This document shows, piece after piece, positions 1 to 8,600 of a DNA stretch of 64,000 bases. The number at the start of each line of letters is the position of its first letter. The first letter of the stretch is position 1. The notes under the pieces were generated by a model. That model saw only the letters and a list, made by a program, of their open reading frames with translations. It ran no database searches and was not told the DNA's origin. A program made the translations under genes and the position numbers. Source of the DNA: Marinobacter sp. LQ44 (GTDB lineage: Bacteria > Pseudomonadota > Gammaproteobacteria > Pseudomonadales > Oleiphilaceae); assembly GCF_001447155.2 (NCBI RefSeq), contig NZ_CP014754.1, positions 4,216,001-4,280,000 on the forward strand, written 5' to 3'.

Positions 1-385
1 CCATAGGGCGGGGTAGTGCCAGTACCTTTGGAATTAAAGGCCAAACCAGAATGGCTGTGGCCACGGATACGACGGCTGTTAAGGCTTTTACAGCGCCGGA
101 GAGGTAATAGTGTCCGTTCCATATGTTCCAGATGGCAAACACATGGGTGGCGCCACAAGCAAAAATGAAGATGGCAAAAAGTACAAACATCCATTTGTAC
201 TCCAGGTCTTTTCTCTTTTTCATCAGCACATACAGTGCGAAAGGGATTGTGAAGTAGGCCGCCGCTATGAGGGCGTCAGACACCGAGTGGAGAAGCACCA
301 GATCAGCACGCCAAAGGTAGCAGTGCCCGTGTCCAATAAAGGTCAGATCGAACCAGTCATTTAAGCCCTGAGCATGGTTTTTCAT
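1..385 (-). CDS. Ethylene-receptor-like membrane sensor, N-terminal domain (partial)
   Basis: Reading the minus strand from an ATG at 385 gives 128 residues that run off the left edge, so the output domain (histidine kinase or cyclase) is unseen. The sequence has the three-helix layout of the ethylene-binding domain of ETR1 and cyanobacterial homologues. Helix 1 carries HSVSDALIAAAYFTIP (residues 33-48) with the conserved Asp37, helix 2 carries CGATH (77-81), and helix 3 follows LSGAVKALTA (95-104). In ETR1 the Cys and His of CGATH bind the Cu(I) that holds ethylene, and both are present here (Cys77, His81). The gene is divergent from a diguanylate cyclase at 657. No strong ribosome site is visible before the ATG, but the fit to the family start is good. 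Ligand specificity is inferred, not shown. Confidence 0.85.
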   Translation of the reverse strand, partial: MKNHAQGLNDWFDLTFIGHGHCYLWRADLVLLHSVSDALIAAAYFTIPFALYVLMKKRKDLEYKWMFVLFAIFIFACGATHVFAIWNIWNGHYYLSGAVKALTAVVSVATAILVWPLIPKVLALPRPM

Positions 386-656
386 TCAGCTTCTATCCGC
401 AATTTTGTGGGCCAACCAAGTTGGTAGGTGCAGGTTGCATCAGATAGTTTAGCTCAATAATTAGCGTTTAGCCGAAAGTAACTTTTTTGGTTTTATTCGT
501 TTTGTCTAGAAATATCAGATGTTTATGTTTTTATTCCTTAATGGTTGACTGGCTGAGGGTGTCATTTGGGGCCCAAGTTCTATTATTTTTGGTGCTGTTA
601 CCTGTCGTTGAATGATTCGTATAAAATGTAACCTGCGACAAAAAGTTGGCGACCTG

Positions 657-1553
657 ATGTTTGATACGACTCCTGACAACCTGCATCCTTTCATTAATGC
701 GTTGCAAGATCCCGTTCTGATTGTAGATTCCAAGCTTAAAATAGTATTGGCCAACACCGGTGCTTGTGAAATGTTTGGCTACCCTCGTGGGCAGTTGGTT
801 GGCTCAGATTTGACCCTTCTCATTCCTGAGCGTCATCGAGAGGCTCACGAAACCTATGTGCAGGATTATCTACATGACCCCCTCGTTCGTCCCATGGGGG
901 CCGGAGGCTACTATACCGGTTTGTTGTCTGATGGTAGCGAGTTGCCAGTCGATATCATGATTAGTCCCATCAGACTGGATGGGCGACGTGCAGCCTTGGC
1001 TATAGTGAGGGATATTTCTTACCAGCGGAAACTTGAAGAGCGCCTTCTCCGTGACTCGCTGACGGATGAAATGACCGAGTTCTACAACCGCAAGCACTTT
1101 CAGTCTCAGCTCAAATCACAGTTTTCGAACTTCAAGAGATCAGGAATGCCGGCTTCTTTACTGCTGTTCGATTTTGATCATTTTAAGACAGTCAATGACT
1201 TATTTGGCCACGCGGCGGGTGACAGAGTTTTGATCGAGTGCTCTGCGGCGATTCGTGACAGTCTTCGCCCGTCTGATATCGGTTTCCGTATTGGCGGCGA
1301 GGAATTCGCGATTATCCTCCCGAATACCCTTCTCACGGAAGCGGTATCGATAGGCAAGCGGCTCTGTGGGCTCATCTCAGCTTCAAAGATCGCTTGTGAA
1401 GATGACGAGTTAAGAGTTTCCGTTACGGTAGGTGTTGCCACACTAGATGCATCAGACCACTCTGTTGAAACGCTGTTCAGGCGCGCAGATCAAGCGCTTT
1501 ACGCTGGTAAACAGACAGGTCGAAACCGTGTAGTGTCGCAGGATATGATCTAG
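657..1553 (+). CDS. PAS-GGDEF diguanylate cyclase
   Basis: Makes cyclic di-GMP from two GTP. From the ATG at 657 the protein is 298 residues: a PAS domain in the first ~120 residues (VDSKLKIVLANTGACEMFGY, then a PAC-like IVRDISYQRKLEE) and a C-terminal GGDEF domain with the active-site signature GGEEF at 213-217. The inhibitory I-site RxxD (RPSD, 204-207) lies exactly five residues before it, so product inhibition should be intact. No transmembrane segment is seen, so it is probably cytoplasmic, sensing through the PAS pocket. A longer start at 612 (15 more residues) is possible, but a TATAAAAT -10-like element at 621-628 would fall inside it, so 657 is preferred. It is divergent from the ethylene-receptor-like gene, and the two may share the 271-nt regulatory region. 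Confidence 0.9.
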   Translation: MFDTTPDNLHPFINALQDPVLIVDSKLKIVLANTGACEMFGYPRGQLVGSDLTLLIPERHREAHETYVQDYLHDPLVRPMGAGGYYTGLLSDGSELPVDIMISPIRLDGRRAALAIVRDISYQRKLEERLLRDSLTDEMTEFYNRKHFQSQLKSQFSNFKRSGMPASLLLFDFDHFKTVNDLFGHAAGDRVLIECSAAIRDSLRPSDIGFRIGGEEFAIILPNTLLTEAVSIGKRLCGLISASKIACEDDELRVSVTVGVATLDASDHSVETLFRRADQALYAGKQTGRNRVVSQDMI

Positions 1554-1581
1554 GCAGTTGGAACGAATACAGAGCGATGTC

Positions 1582-2022
1582 TCAGAACTCTGTAAGTACC
1601 GGCTCCATCAGCCTGTACACCCAGGCTGATCGGCCATCCTGCAGTGTTAACTCCACCCTTTCGTAGCGCACGCCCAGTCGTTCGTACCTGTCCAGTGCCC
1701 TGAGCTCGCCGGCGCTCACTTCAATCACTTCACCCTGTGTCACGGCTTCTGGGTCTGGCTTCAAGTCGAGTTTTTCCTTTCGGAATCCAGGTAATCCGGC
1801 GGGCTCACTGCTGCCAGCGCGCCCCATTACCAGCCAACGCACCCAGGGCCGGGTGAGGGTGCCGTACACAAACACCGAATAGGTTTTGTCTTCGTCGATC
1901 GCAGGCAGCTCCGCCGTTGGGTTGTAGCCAAAACTGCTGACAAAGGTCAGCCAAAGGTAGGCCACACCCACCATCAGCAGTGCCATAAATAGCGCCAGGG
2001 AGCGTTTGATCGATTTTCTCAT
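1582..2022 (-). CDS. Membrane-anchored gamma-glutamylcyclotransferase-like (AIG2/GGCT fold) protein
   Basis: 146 residues. An N-terminal hydrophobic segment (about residues 8-28, LALFMALLMVGVAYLWLTFV) looks like a signal anchor. The rest is a GGCT/AIG2 domain with the signature VFVYGTL (about 51-57) and the later LDRYERLGVRYERVELTL block typical of the family's C-terminal half, which contains the candidate acidic residue. Family members cleave gamma-glutamyl amines or peptides to 5-oxoproline, but many bacterial ones are uncharacterised. The start lies 6 nt after the stop of the upstream thioesterase gene, so the two are very probably co-transcribed. The membrane anchor is unusual for GGCT proteins, which are normally soluble. 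Confidence 0.75.
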   Translation of the reverse strand: MRKSIKRSLALFMALLMVGVAYLWLTFVSSFGYNPTAELPAIDEDKTYSVFVYGTLTRPWVRWLVMGRAGSSEPAGLPGFRKEKLDLKPDPEAVTQGEVIEVSAGELRALDRYERLGVRYERVELTLQDGRSAWVYRLMEPVLTEF

Positions 2023-2028
2023 AGATCG

Positions 2029-2478
2029 CTACGCAGTCTCTCCGGCATGGCTTATAAGCACACCGGGCGCACCGGTTTGCAGCTTGTCTCGCAGGCTGTC
2101 TGGAATGACGACCTTGGCCATCTTCGACGGCTGAATAACCACGTAGGTGATGTCTGCATCGGCGATAGACTGCCCGTCACCGTGCCGGAAGAATTCAAGG
2201 TGCAGGGTGAACGACGTATTCCCCAGCCGCCCGGCCTTGATGCGGGCTTCCAGCACATCGTCAAACTTCGCTGGCGCTTTCCAGTTCACCGTCAGGCTGA
2301 CCACCTGAATGTCCAGATCCTGATCAAGCAGGTGCTGGTAATCACCAAACAGCGTGCGGACATACTCATTCACGGCAATATCCACGAAATCCGCATAGCG
2401 GGCATTGAACACCACGCCCTGGGCATCGCATTCGCCGTAGCGCACCCGGAAGCGGAAACGGAAAGGCTGTTCAGGCAT
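2029..2478 (-). CDS. Acyl-CoA thioesterase, YbgC/FadM-type hotdog fold
   Basis: 149 residues, the usual size of a single 4HBT hotdog domain. The N-terminus has the family active-site block YGECDAQGVVFNARYADFVD (residues 14-33) in which Asp18 is the expected catalytic residue. A central HLEFFRHGDGQSIADADITYVVI strand pattern follows. The enzyme should hydrolyse acyl-CoA or acyl-ACP thioesters in the cytoplasm; the chain-length preference cannot be told from sequence. It is the first gene of a two-gene minus-strand unit with the GGCT-like gene 6 nt downstream. Confidence 0.85.
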   Translation of the reverse strand: MPEQPFRFRFRVRYGECDAQGVVFNARYADFVDIAVNEYVRTLFGDYQHLLDQDLDIQVVSLTVNWKAPAKFDDVLEARIKAGRLGNTSFTLHLEFFRHGDGQSIADADITYVVIQPSKMAKVVIPDSLRDKLQTGAPGVLISHAGETA

Positions 2479-2652
2479 GAAGACTCCTTTTCAAGTATTT
2501 ATTGGTCAGTTCAGCTTTCCATACTTGACGATGTGGCCCATTATTGTAAAGCGGTCTCCGAACTGTGCTTGAATGTAGAGGCAAGTAGCGGGCTAAGGCA
2601 TTAACCCGACGAGACACAAAGTGTTGGTGTGATTGTACAAAAGGGAATAATC

Positions 2653-3573
2653 ATGATTGCTTTAAGGAAAGGTGTGCGTGGCTTGGCAGTGTTATCCAGC
2701 GTTACCTTATTGGCGGCCTGTGGCGGAGGCGGCGGAGGCGGCGGTTCTGGCGGACCAGACCTGACTCTGGATAACGATAATCTGGCGGAGCAAACGGTTG
2801 AGGTTGGTCAGGAGTCGGATGTTAGCGGCATTCTGGGCTTACAAGATGATATTGATACGGGGCAGGAACTGATCCTTGAGGTGATGGAAAGCATTGAAGC
2901 TCAACACACAGGCTCATCAAGCACGATCAACTGTGAGCAAGGTGGCACTGCCACTGTGACTGATGAGAGTGCTGATGGCAGGATTGATGAGAAATGGTTA
3001 TTGCAGGATTGTGTCATCAACACTCAAGTGCTCGGCAGCGTTAGCCTCAGTGGTGACTATCGATTTGTTGCCAGTTTTAGCGGTGACGAGGATGCAGATT
3101 TCGTTCTTGATGGTTTTGAAACCTATGGGATCGAAGGCATGCGACTATCGACTTCCGATCAGATCAACCTGAGGGGGCGGGCTGACTTCGATTATTCCAA
3201 AACAGGAAACTCCATCAGGTTTATCGATACCGCCAGTGTGTTTGAGTTTAAAGTTGGTGATCTGTACGTTGCCATCACCGACGCCGAGACCCGACTGGAG
3301 GGTAATGACGTCACCTTGGATTTCACAACCAAAGGTAAGCTGATAGGCTCTGCCATTGGTGGCTATATCCAGCTATCGACTCCCCAGGTTGTAAAAATTA
3401 ACAATGGCGAAGCTTGCCCGGCCTCAGGCATTCTCCGGGTAGCCAGCAATGGTGTGGCGGAGATTCTTTTTGGCACGAGCACTGAAGGAACTGGCGACGC
3501 AGTGCAAATCAGAGTTGACGGTCAGATCGTAGACAGCTCTGACGACTGCAGCGCCATCGGCTTTATTCCCTAA
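2653..3573 (+). CDS. Putative lipoprotein of unknown function
   Basis: 306 residues from the ATG at 2653, chosen because AAGGGA lies six bases before it and the lipoprotein signal peptide begins right there (MIALRKGVRGLAVLSSVTLL). The lipobox LAAC is followed by an unusually long glycine linker (GGGGGGGGSGG), common in Marinobacter-type outer-membrane lipoproteins. The mature part is rich in Asp, Gly, Ser and Thr with beta-strand-like alternation. It has paired cysteines (NCEQG and QDCVINT; near the C-terminus EACPASG and SDDCSAIG) suggesting disulphides in the periplasm. No domain was recognised. It stands alone, followed by a hairpin. Confidence 0.75.
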   Translation: MIALRKGVRGLAVLSSVTLLAACGGGGGGGGSGGPDLTLDNDNLAEQTVEVGQESDVSGILGLQDDIDTGQELILEVMESIEAQHTGSSSTINCEQGGTATVTDESADGRIDEKWLLQDCVINTQVLGSVSLSGDYRFVASFSGDEDADFVLDGFETYGIEGMRLSTSDQINLRGRADFDYSKTGNSIRFIDTASVFEFKVGDLYVAITDAETRLEGNDVTLDFTTKGKLIGSAIGGYIQLSTPQVVKINNGEACPASGILRVASNGVAEILFGTSTEGTGDAVQIRVDGQIVDSSDDCSAIGFIP

Positions 3574-3586
3574 ATCCGATCTCCTC

Positions 3587-3611
3587 GGGGTGAAGGCTAT
3601 GTCTTCACCCC
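3587..3611. terminator. Hairpin between convergent genes
   Basis: A perfect 9-bp stem, GGGGTGAAG (3587-3595) with CTTCACCCC (3603-3611) and a 7-nt loop. It lies 13 nt after the lipoprotein stop and 9 nt before the end of the convergent nitronate monooxygenase gene. There is no long T run, so it may act weakly in either direction. Confidence 0.55.
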
Positions 3612-3619
3612 CTTGATTC

Positions 3620-4651
3620 TCAAAAATCCCCGGCCAAACGCCTAACCAGCGCCGCCGCCGAAACCTCGGTACAACCAGCGGCATTCTGCCCACACCATAA
3701 AGGCGAGAAATCCCCGGAGCCTTTTGCCTCGGCGGCCGCTCGCAATGGTGCTATGGCGTTGGTGGCCAATGGGAAAGCGGGAGCGAGGGCTGATATCGGC
3801 CCCAGCTCTCGCATCACCCGGTTCATAATGCCTCTTGCCGGCCCCCCGGAGAACAGATTAGTGATGGCCGTGTGCCGGGCCGCGTCGCTCTTTAACGCCT
3901 CGCGATGCACAGCCCGGGTGGTCGCCTCCGGGCACAGCATGAAAGCCGTGCCCACCTGGGCCGCGATTGCCCCTAGCGCCAGTGCGGCTTTTACGCCCTC
4001 GGCATTCGCAATGCCGCCGGCCGCAATAACCGGCACGCTCACCGCAGCAACCACCTGGGGTAAAAGGGCAAACGTTCCCATCTGCGTGCTCATGTCCTTT
4101 GTCAGGAAAATGCCCCGGTGGCCACCGGCCTCAAGCCCCTGGGCAATAATGCCGTCGGCGCCGTTACGTTCCAGCCAAAGGGCTTCTTCTACCGTGGTAG
4201 CCGATGACAGCACCGTGGCGCCAGCAGCTTTGACCCGTTGCAGCAACTCGGGCGCCGGCAGGCCAAAATGGAAGCTCACAACGGCTGGCTGGAATTCCTC
4301 CACAATGGCAGCCATCTCGGCGTTGAAGGGTTGCCGCCCGGGGCCATTGTTAATAACGCCTTCGTCCAACCCGTATTCCCGATAGTAGGGCGCTAGCGCC
4401 GCCCGCCACGACTTTTCCGCTGAGGTATCAGGTTCTGGTGGAGTGTGGGCAAAGAAATTCAGGTTGAATGGCCGGTTTGTGCTCCCTTTCAAGGCTTCAA
4501 GCTCTGCCCTGAGTGCAGCCGCGGTCAACATCGCGCAAGGCAGCGACCCCAGCCCGCCGGCATTGGAAACCGCTGCCGCCAGCCGGCTGTCTTGAACGCC
4601 TGCCATGGGCGCCTGAATGATGGGTAAATCTGTTCCCAGAAAGTTCAGCAT
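3620..4651 (-). CDS. Nitronate monooxygenase (2-nitropropane dioxygenase family)
   Basis: 343 residues, a full-length FMN-dependent TIM-barrel oxidase that detoxifies alkyl nitronates such as propionate-3-nitronate. Visible family landmarks are IIQAPMAG near residue 11, the NAGGLGSLPCA loop (about 30-40), HFGLPAP near the middle, QGLEAGGHRG with the catalytic His, and the phosphate-binding VIAAGGIANAEGVKAALALGA followed by QVGTAFMLC. The start codon overlaps the end of the upstream HPP-family gene by 7 nt, so translation is probably coupled. Some homologues are annotated as enoyl-ACP reductase FabK-like, but the EAGGHRG motif favours nitronate monooxygenase. Confidence 0.88.
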   Translation of the reverse strand: MLNFLGTDLPIIQAPMAGVQDSRLAAAVSNAGGLGSLPCAMLTAAALRAELEALKGSTNRPFNLNFFAHTPPEPDTSAEKSWRAALAPYYREYGLDEGVINNGPGRQPFNAEMAAIVEEFQPAVVSFHFGLPAPELLQRVKAAGATVLSSATTVEEALWLERNGADGIIAQGLEAGGHRGIFLTKDMSTQMGTFALLPQVVAAVSVPVIAAGGIANAEGVKAALALGAIAAQVGTAFMLCPEATTRAVHREALKSDAARHTAITNLFSGGPARGIMNRVMRELGPISALAPAFPLATNAIAPLRAAAEAKGSGDFSPLWCGQNAAGCTEVSAAALVRRLAGDF

Positions 4652-5274
4652 GACGTTTTCCTATCCTGCATGACGGGACCTGCTGTTGCTGTGGACCACA
4701 GCGGGTAGGGGATGCCGGCCAAGCGATTCATGACAAAAGCATGCGCCAGCAGCAAGCCGACACCGGCCATCAGTATAGGTAATTGGGCCGGGTCTGGCAT
4801 CAGCCCCAGGGAAACGATCAGCGCCGTAGCGCCCGCTGGTGGGTGCGCTACCCTGAACACCACCATCAGGCAGCTGGCCAGCCCCAGAGACAGGGCCGCT
4901 GCGCCCACCCGAGGCAAGTCGACACCCGTCATAAAAGCAGACGGCTGATCCTGCAAACCGAACAGGTACAGGCTGAACAGCCCAGTGAGAGCGCCAATGA
5001 GGTGTCCGCACAGGGTGTTTCTTGGTGAAGCGGGTTGGGCCATGGGCACATAGAACAGAATAAAGGCGGTGGCGCCCAGCGAGGGAAAGATAAACGCTTC
5101 CTGGGTGACAAGTGCAACAAAAGAGACCAGCGCAATACTGAAACCACCATTGATCAGATTGAACACAGCCATAACCGTGGTTCGACTGTACCGCGTGGCC
5201 AGTCGTTCCAGATGAAGTGCATTCAGCAATCCTTTGGCCAGCTGCCAGCGCAGCTGCTCGTTCCTGCGTCCCAT
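4645..5274 (-). CDS. HPP-family integral membrane protein
   Basis: 209 residues with about four hydrophobic helices (for example FSIALVSFVALVTQ, FPSLGATAFILFYVPMA, HLIGALTGLFSLYLFGL) and the name-giving motif HPPAGATALI in the C-terminal half. HPP proteins are inner-membrane proteins, some of which are implicated in nitrite transport in cyanobacteria and plastids. Here the partner is a nitronate monooxygenase whose gene overlaps by 7 nt, which suggests a link with nitro/nitrite compounds, since that enzyme releases nitrite. This functional link is an inference from context. Confidence 0.82.
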   Translation of the reverse strand: MGRRNEQLRWQLAKGLLNALHLERLATRYSRTTVMAVFNLINGGFSIALVSFVALVTQEAFIFPSLGATAFILFYVPMAQPASPRNTLCGHLIGALTGLFSLYLFGLQDQPSAFMTGVDLPRVGAAALSLGLASCLMVVFRVAHPPAGATALIVSLGLMPDPAQLPILMAGVGLLLAHAFVMNRLAGIPYPLWSTATAGPVMQDRKTSC

Positions 5275-5678
5275 GATCTTGGTTTGCCCTGATTTGGTGC
5301 ATTAATTGAAAGGGGCGCGATGGTAAACACTGATGAATATCAAGGCAAACAGGGATTTTCGATATGGGTTAAGGGTATTGTAGATAAACTATTGAGTATT
5401 TGGCTGCACTGCCCGTTTCAAACGCGTAACTGGCAAATGCCTGCATATAGGCATGAAATGCCACTACACAGTCGTTGCCTGTTGCTACTGTTATTAAACT
5501 GTCGTGTTCAGGCGGAGGTGTGACGCGAGGGTGCTCTGGGGCTCTGGTTTGATAGTCTGCGGGACAGTGAACATGGGCTGGGGAATTTAGTCTGTGAGTA
5601 CGCGGCTGGACAAATTATCGCCCCCTGGTAACCTGGCGAATAAAAATAAGGCGCGAATTAGTAGTAAGGAAACCACCT
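5275..5678. other. Gene-poor spacer upstream of the helicase fusion
   Basis: About 400 nt between the divergent HPP gene and the large fusion gene. The longest plus-strand frame (5320-5523, 67 codons) has no ribosome site and no recognisable protein character, so it is not called. AT-rich stretches (for example 5380-5400 and 5490-5505) could carry promoters for either side, but no single convincing -35/-10 pair stands out. The AAGGAAACC at 5667-5675 just before the ATG at 5679 is the probable ribosome site of the fusion gene. Confidence 0.5.
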
Positions 5679-8600
5679 ATGTCAGACACGCTGGGCTATT
5701 ACGATACCAATGCCGAAGCGTTTGTGGATTCAACTCTGGATGTTTCGATGGATCACATTTATCGCGTCTTCCTTCCTCATGTGGCCGAGGGTGGTCACAT
5801 ACTTGATGCGGGCTGTGGCTCTGGCCGAGACGCTTTGCATTTTCAGCTTCAGGGATATCGGGTTACGGCCTTTGATGCATCGCAGGCGATCACTGCGCTT
5901 GCTCGGCAGAAAACTGGGCTTTCGGTTGAACACAGGTCATTTTTTGATGTTGAAGAGCGTCATGCTTACGACGGCATATGGGCCTGCGCCAGTTTGCTGC
6001 ACCTTCCCGAGAAGGAAGTACCAAACGCTCTAAATCATCTCTGGTCTGCACTCAAACCCGGCGGCACTCTGTATGCCAGCTTCAAGTTTGGTGAAGGCGA
6101 ACGTCAAAGTGGCGGGCGGCATTTTACGGATGCAAACGAAGAGATAGCCGCGCGATGGTTTGAAACCATCGAGAAGGATGTGCAGATAACGTTCTGGCGG
6201 ACCCAGGATCAGCGGCCCGAGCGTGCTGCGCAGTGGCTAAACATACTTGCCCATAAAGCCCCTTCGGCGCATGAGCGGCTGACTATAGGCGGTAAACAAC
6301 ACCATTTCTTGCCCAAGCTATGCCATGCGATACGCTCTGCAGATCAGGTGGATATGGCTGTCGCATTTGTGAAAGCCACGGGCCTAAATCTGTTGCTTCC
6401 GGACCTTTTGGATGTAATTCAGAAAGGCCGGGAGTCTGCGCCAGCGCGGGTGAGAATTCTTACCAGTGATTATCTCGACATAACTGACCCGGAAGCATTG
6501 CGCAAACTATCCTTGCTGCAAGATCATGGTGCACAAGTTGCCGTTTACGAGAGTAAAGGCAGCAGTTTTCATATGAAGGCCTACCTGTTTTCCGGGCGCA
6601 GCGTTACCCGTGAGCACTGGGGACGGGCTTTTATTGGTTCCAGCAATATCAGTCGGCAAGCTCTTCAGGATGGGCTGGAGTGGAACTATCAGATCGATTA
6701 CCCGCCAGAAACGGGCTATCTGGAGGCTGTCAGCCGTTTCGAGGAACTTTTCCGCCACCCCAATGTGGTACCGCTTACAGATCATTGGATTGATGAGTAT
6801 GCGAAACGGCGAGTCCCTCCACCACAGCCTGTTGCGCCGGGCAGTAATGAGCAGGAAGCCCCTCCCACCCCGAATGAAGTCCAAAAGGCGGCGTTGAAAG
6901 CTCTAGACGAGACCAGGGGTGAGGGCTATAAACGAGGCCTTGTTGTTCTGGCCACCGGCCTTGGTAAGACTTGGTTGTCAGCGTTTGATGCCAGGCAGGT
7001 AGGTGCGCGCAGGATTCTGTTTGTGGCGCATCGAGAGGAGATTCTGTACCAGGCAGCCGAGACATTTGTCCGAATTAAGCCAGATAGTCGTGTTGGTTTT
7101 TATATGGGCAAACAGCGGGACCATGCCGTCGATATCCTCTGCGCCTCCATTCAAACGCTAGGGAAAGAGTCTCACCTCGAACGGTTTGCTCCTCAGCATT
7201 TCGATTACATTGTGGTCGATGAATTTCATCACGCAGCCGCACCGACCTACCATCGGCTCCTAAAGTATTTTGCGCCGCAGTTTTTGTTGGGGCTGACAGC
7301 GACACCTGACCGAACTGATCGGTCCGATATTCTGTCGCTTTGTGACGACAACCTGGTATACGAGTACCCGCTATTTAATGGCGTAAGGGGTAATTTCCTC
7401 GTCCCATTCCATTACTACGGCATCTACGATGAAACCGTTGAGTATCAGGAAATTCCATGGCGTAACGGGAAGTTCGATCCTGACTTGCTCGCCCACAAAC
7501 TTGCCACCATGGGGCGCGCGCGCCATGCATTGAAAGTTTGGAATCAGAATAAGCAAAGCCGCACACTGGCCTTCTGTGTGTCCCGCGCACATGCGGATTT
7601 TATGGCTCGCTATTTCCAAAAGAACAATGTCAGAGCCGTTGCCGTTCACGGCGATTCAGAAATGTCCCGAGGTGAAGCGTTGGAACTACTGGAGTCCGGT
7701 GGCCTCGATGTGATCTTCTCTGTGGACCTATTTAACGAAGGTGTGGACCTTCCAGCGATTGATACGGTTTTGTTGCTTAGGCCAACTGAGTCGAAGGTTC
7801 TGTTTCTTCAACAGATCGGCCGGGGCCTGCGCAAGAGCCATGGTAAAGATCGGCTGGTGATTCTGGACTTTGTGGGTAATCACCAGAGCTTCCTTCACAA
7901 GCCCCAAGCCCTTATGGGGCAGTCGATGAATCAGCGCCAGCTTGCCGATTTTGCTCGAAAAGCAGAGGAGAATCGGCTGGACCTGCCCGATGGTTGCTTT
8001 GTTAATTATGACTTGGAAGTGATTGAGTTCCTGAAAGGGTTAGATCAGAAGGGGGCAGAGAAGGACTATCAGGCGCTGAAAGATACGCTTGGGCGGAGGC
8101 CGACTCTCACTGAGTATTATCATTTCGGTGCCAACATAGCCCAGACGCGAAAACAGCATGGAAGTTGGTTTGGTCTGTTAAGGGATATGGACGACCTTTC
8201 TGATGAGGAAGTTGCGCTGTTGCTTGCTCATGAAGAATTTCTTGTGGAGGTTGAGAAAACCTCCATGGCGAAATCCTTCAAAATGGTTTTGCTCGAAGGG
8301 TTTCAGGCTTTAAGTGGCTGGGAAAAGGGAGTGGGCCTACCCGCGCTCGCAGCCGAGTCCTGGAGAATATTGAAGCGTCGTCCGCGATTATTTTCTGAAC
8401 TGGCTGAGTCTGTGCGCCACCTTGATGGTGATGCTAGCGAGTGGCAGCGATATTGGAAAAAGAACCCGGTGGATCACTGGACGAATAAAACACCTGCCGT
8501 GTTCCATGTTGCGGATGGACAGTTCGAGCCAGCGTTCCAGATTAAAGCATCGTTGGTAACGATCTTCGAGTCGATGGTCCAAGAATTGGTCGATTATCGA

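Noticed and set aside
110..364. Plus-strand 84-codon frame at the left edge
   Set aside because: It is antisense to the ethylene-receptor-like domain, whose family motifs are unambiguous on the minus strand.
2047..2604. 185-codon plus-strand frame opposite the thioesterase
   Set aside because: The minus-strand thioesterase has a complete active-site motif; this frame has none.
5320..5523. Plus-strand 67-codon frame in the spacer before the helicase fusion
   Set aside because: No ribosome site, no protein-like composition and no similarity to any family I know.
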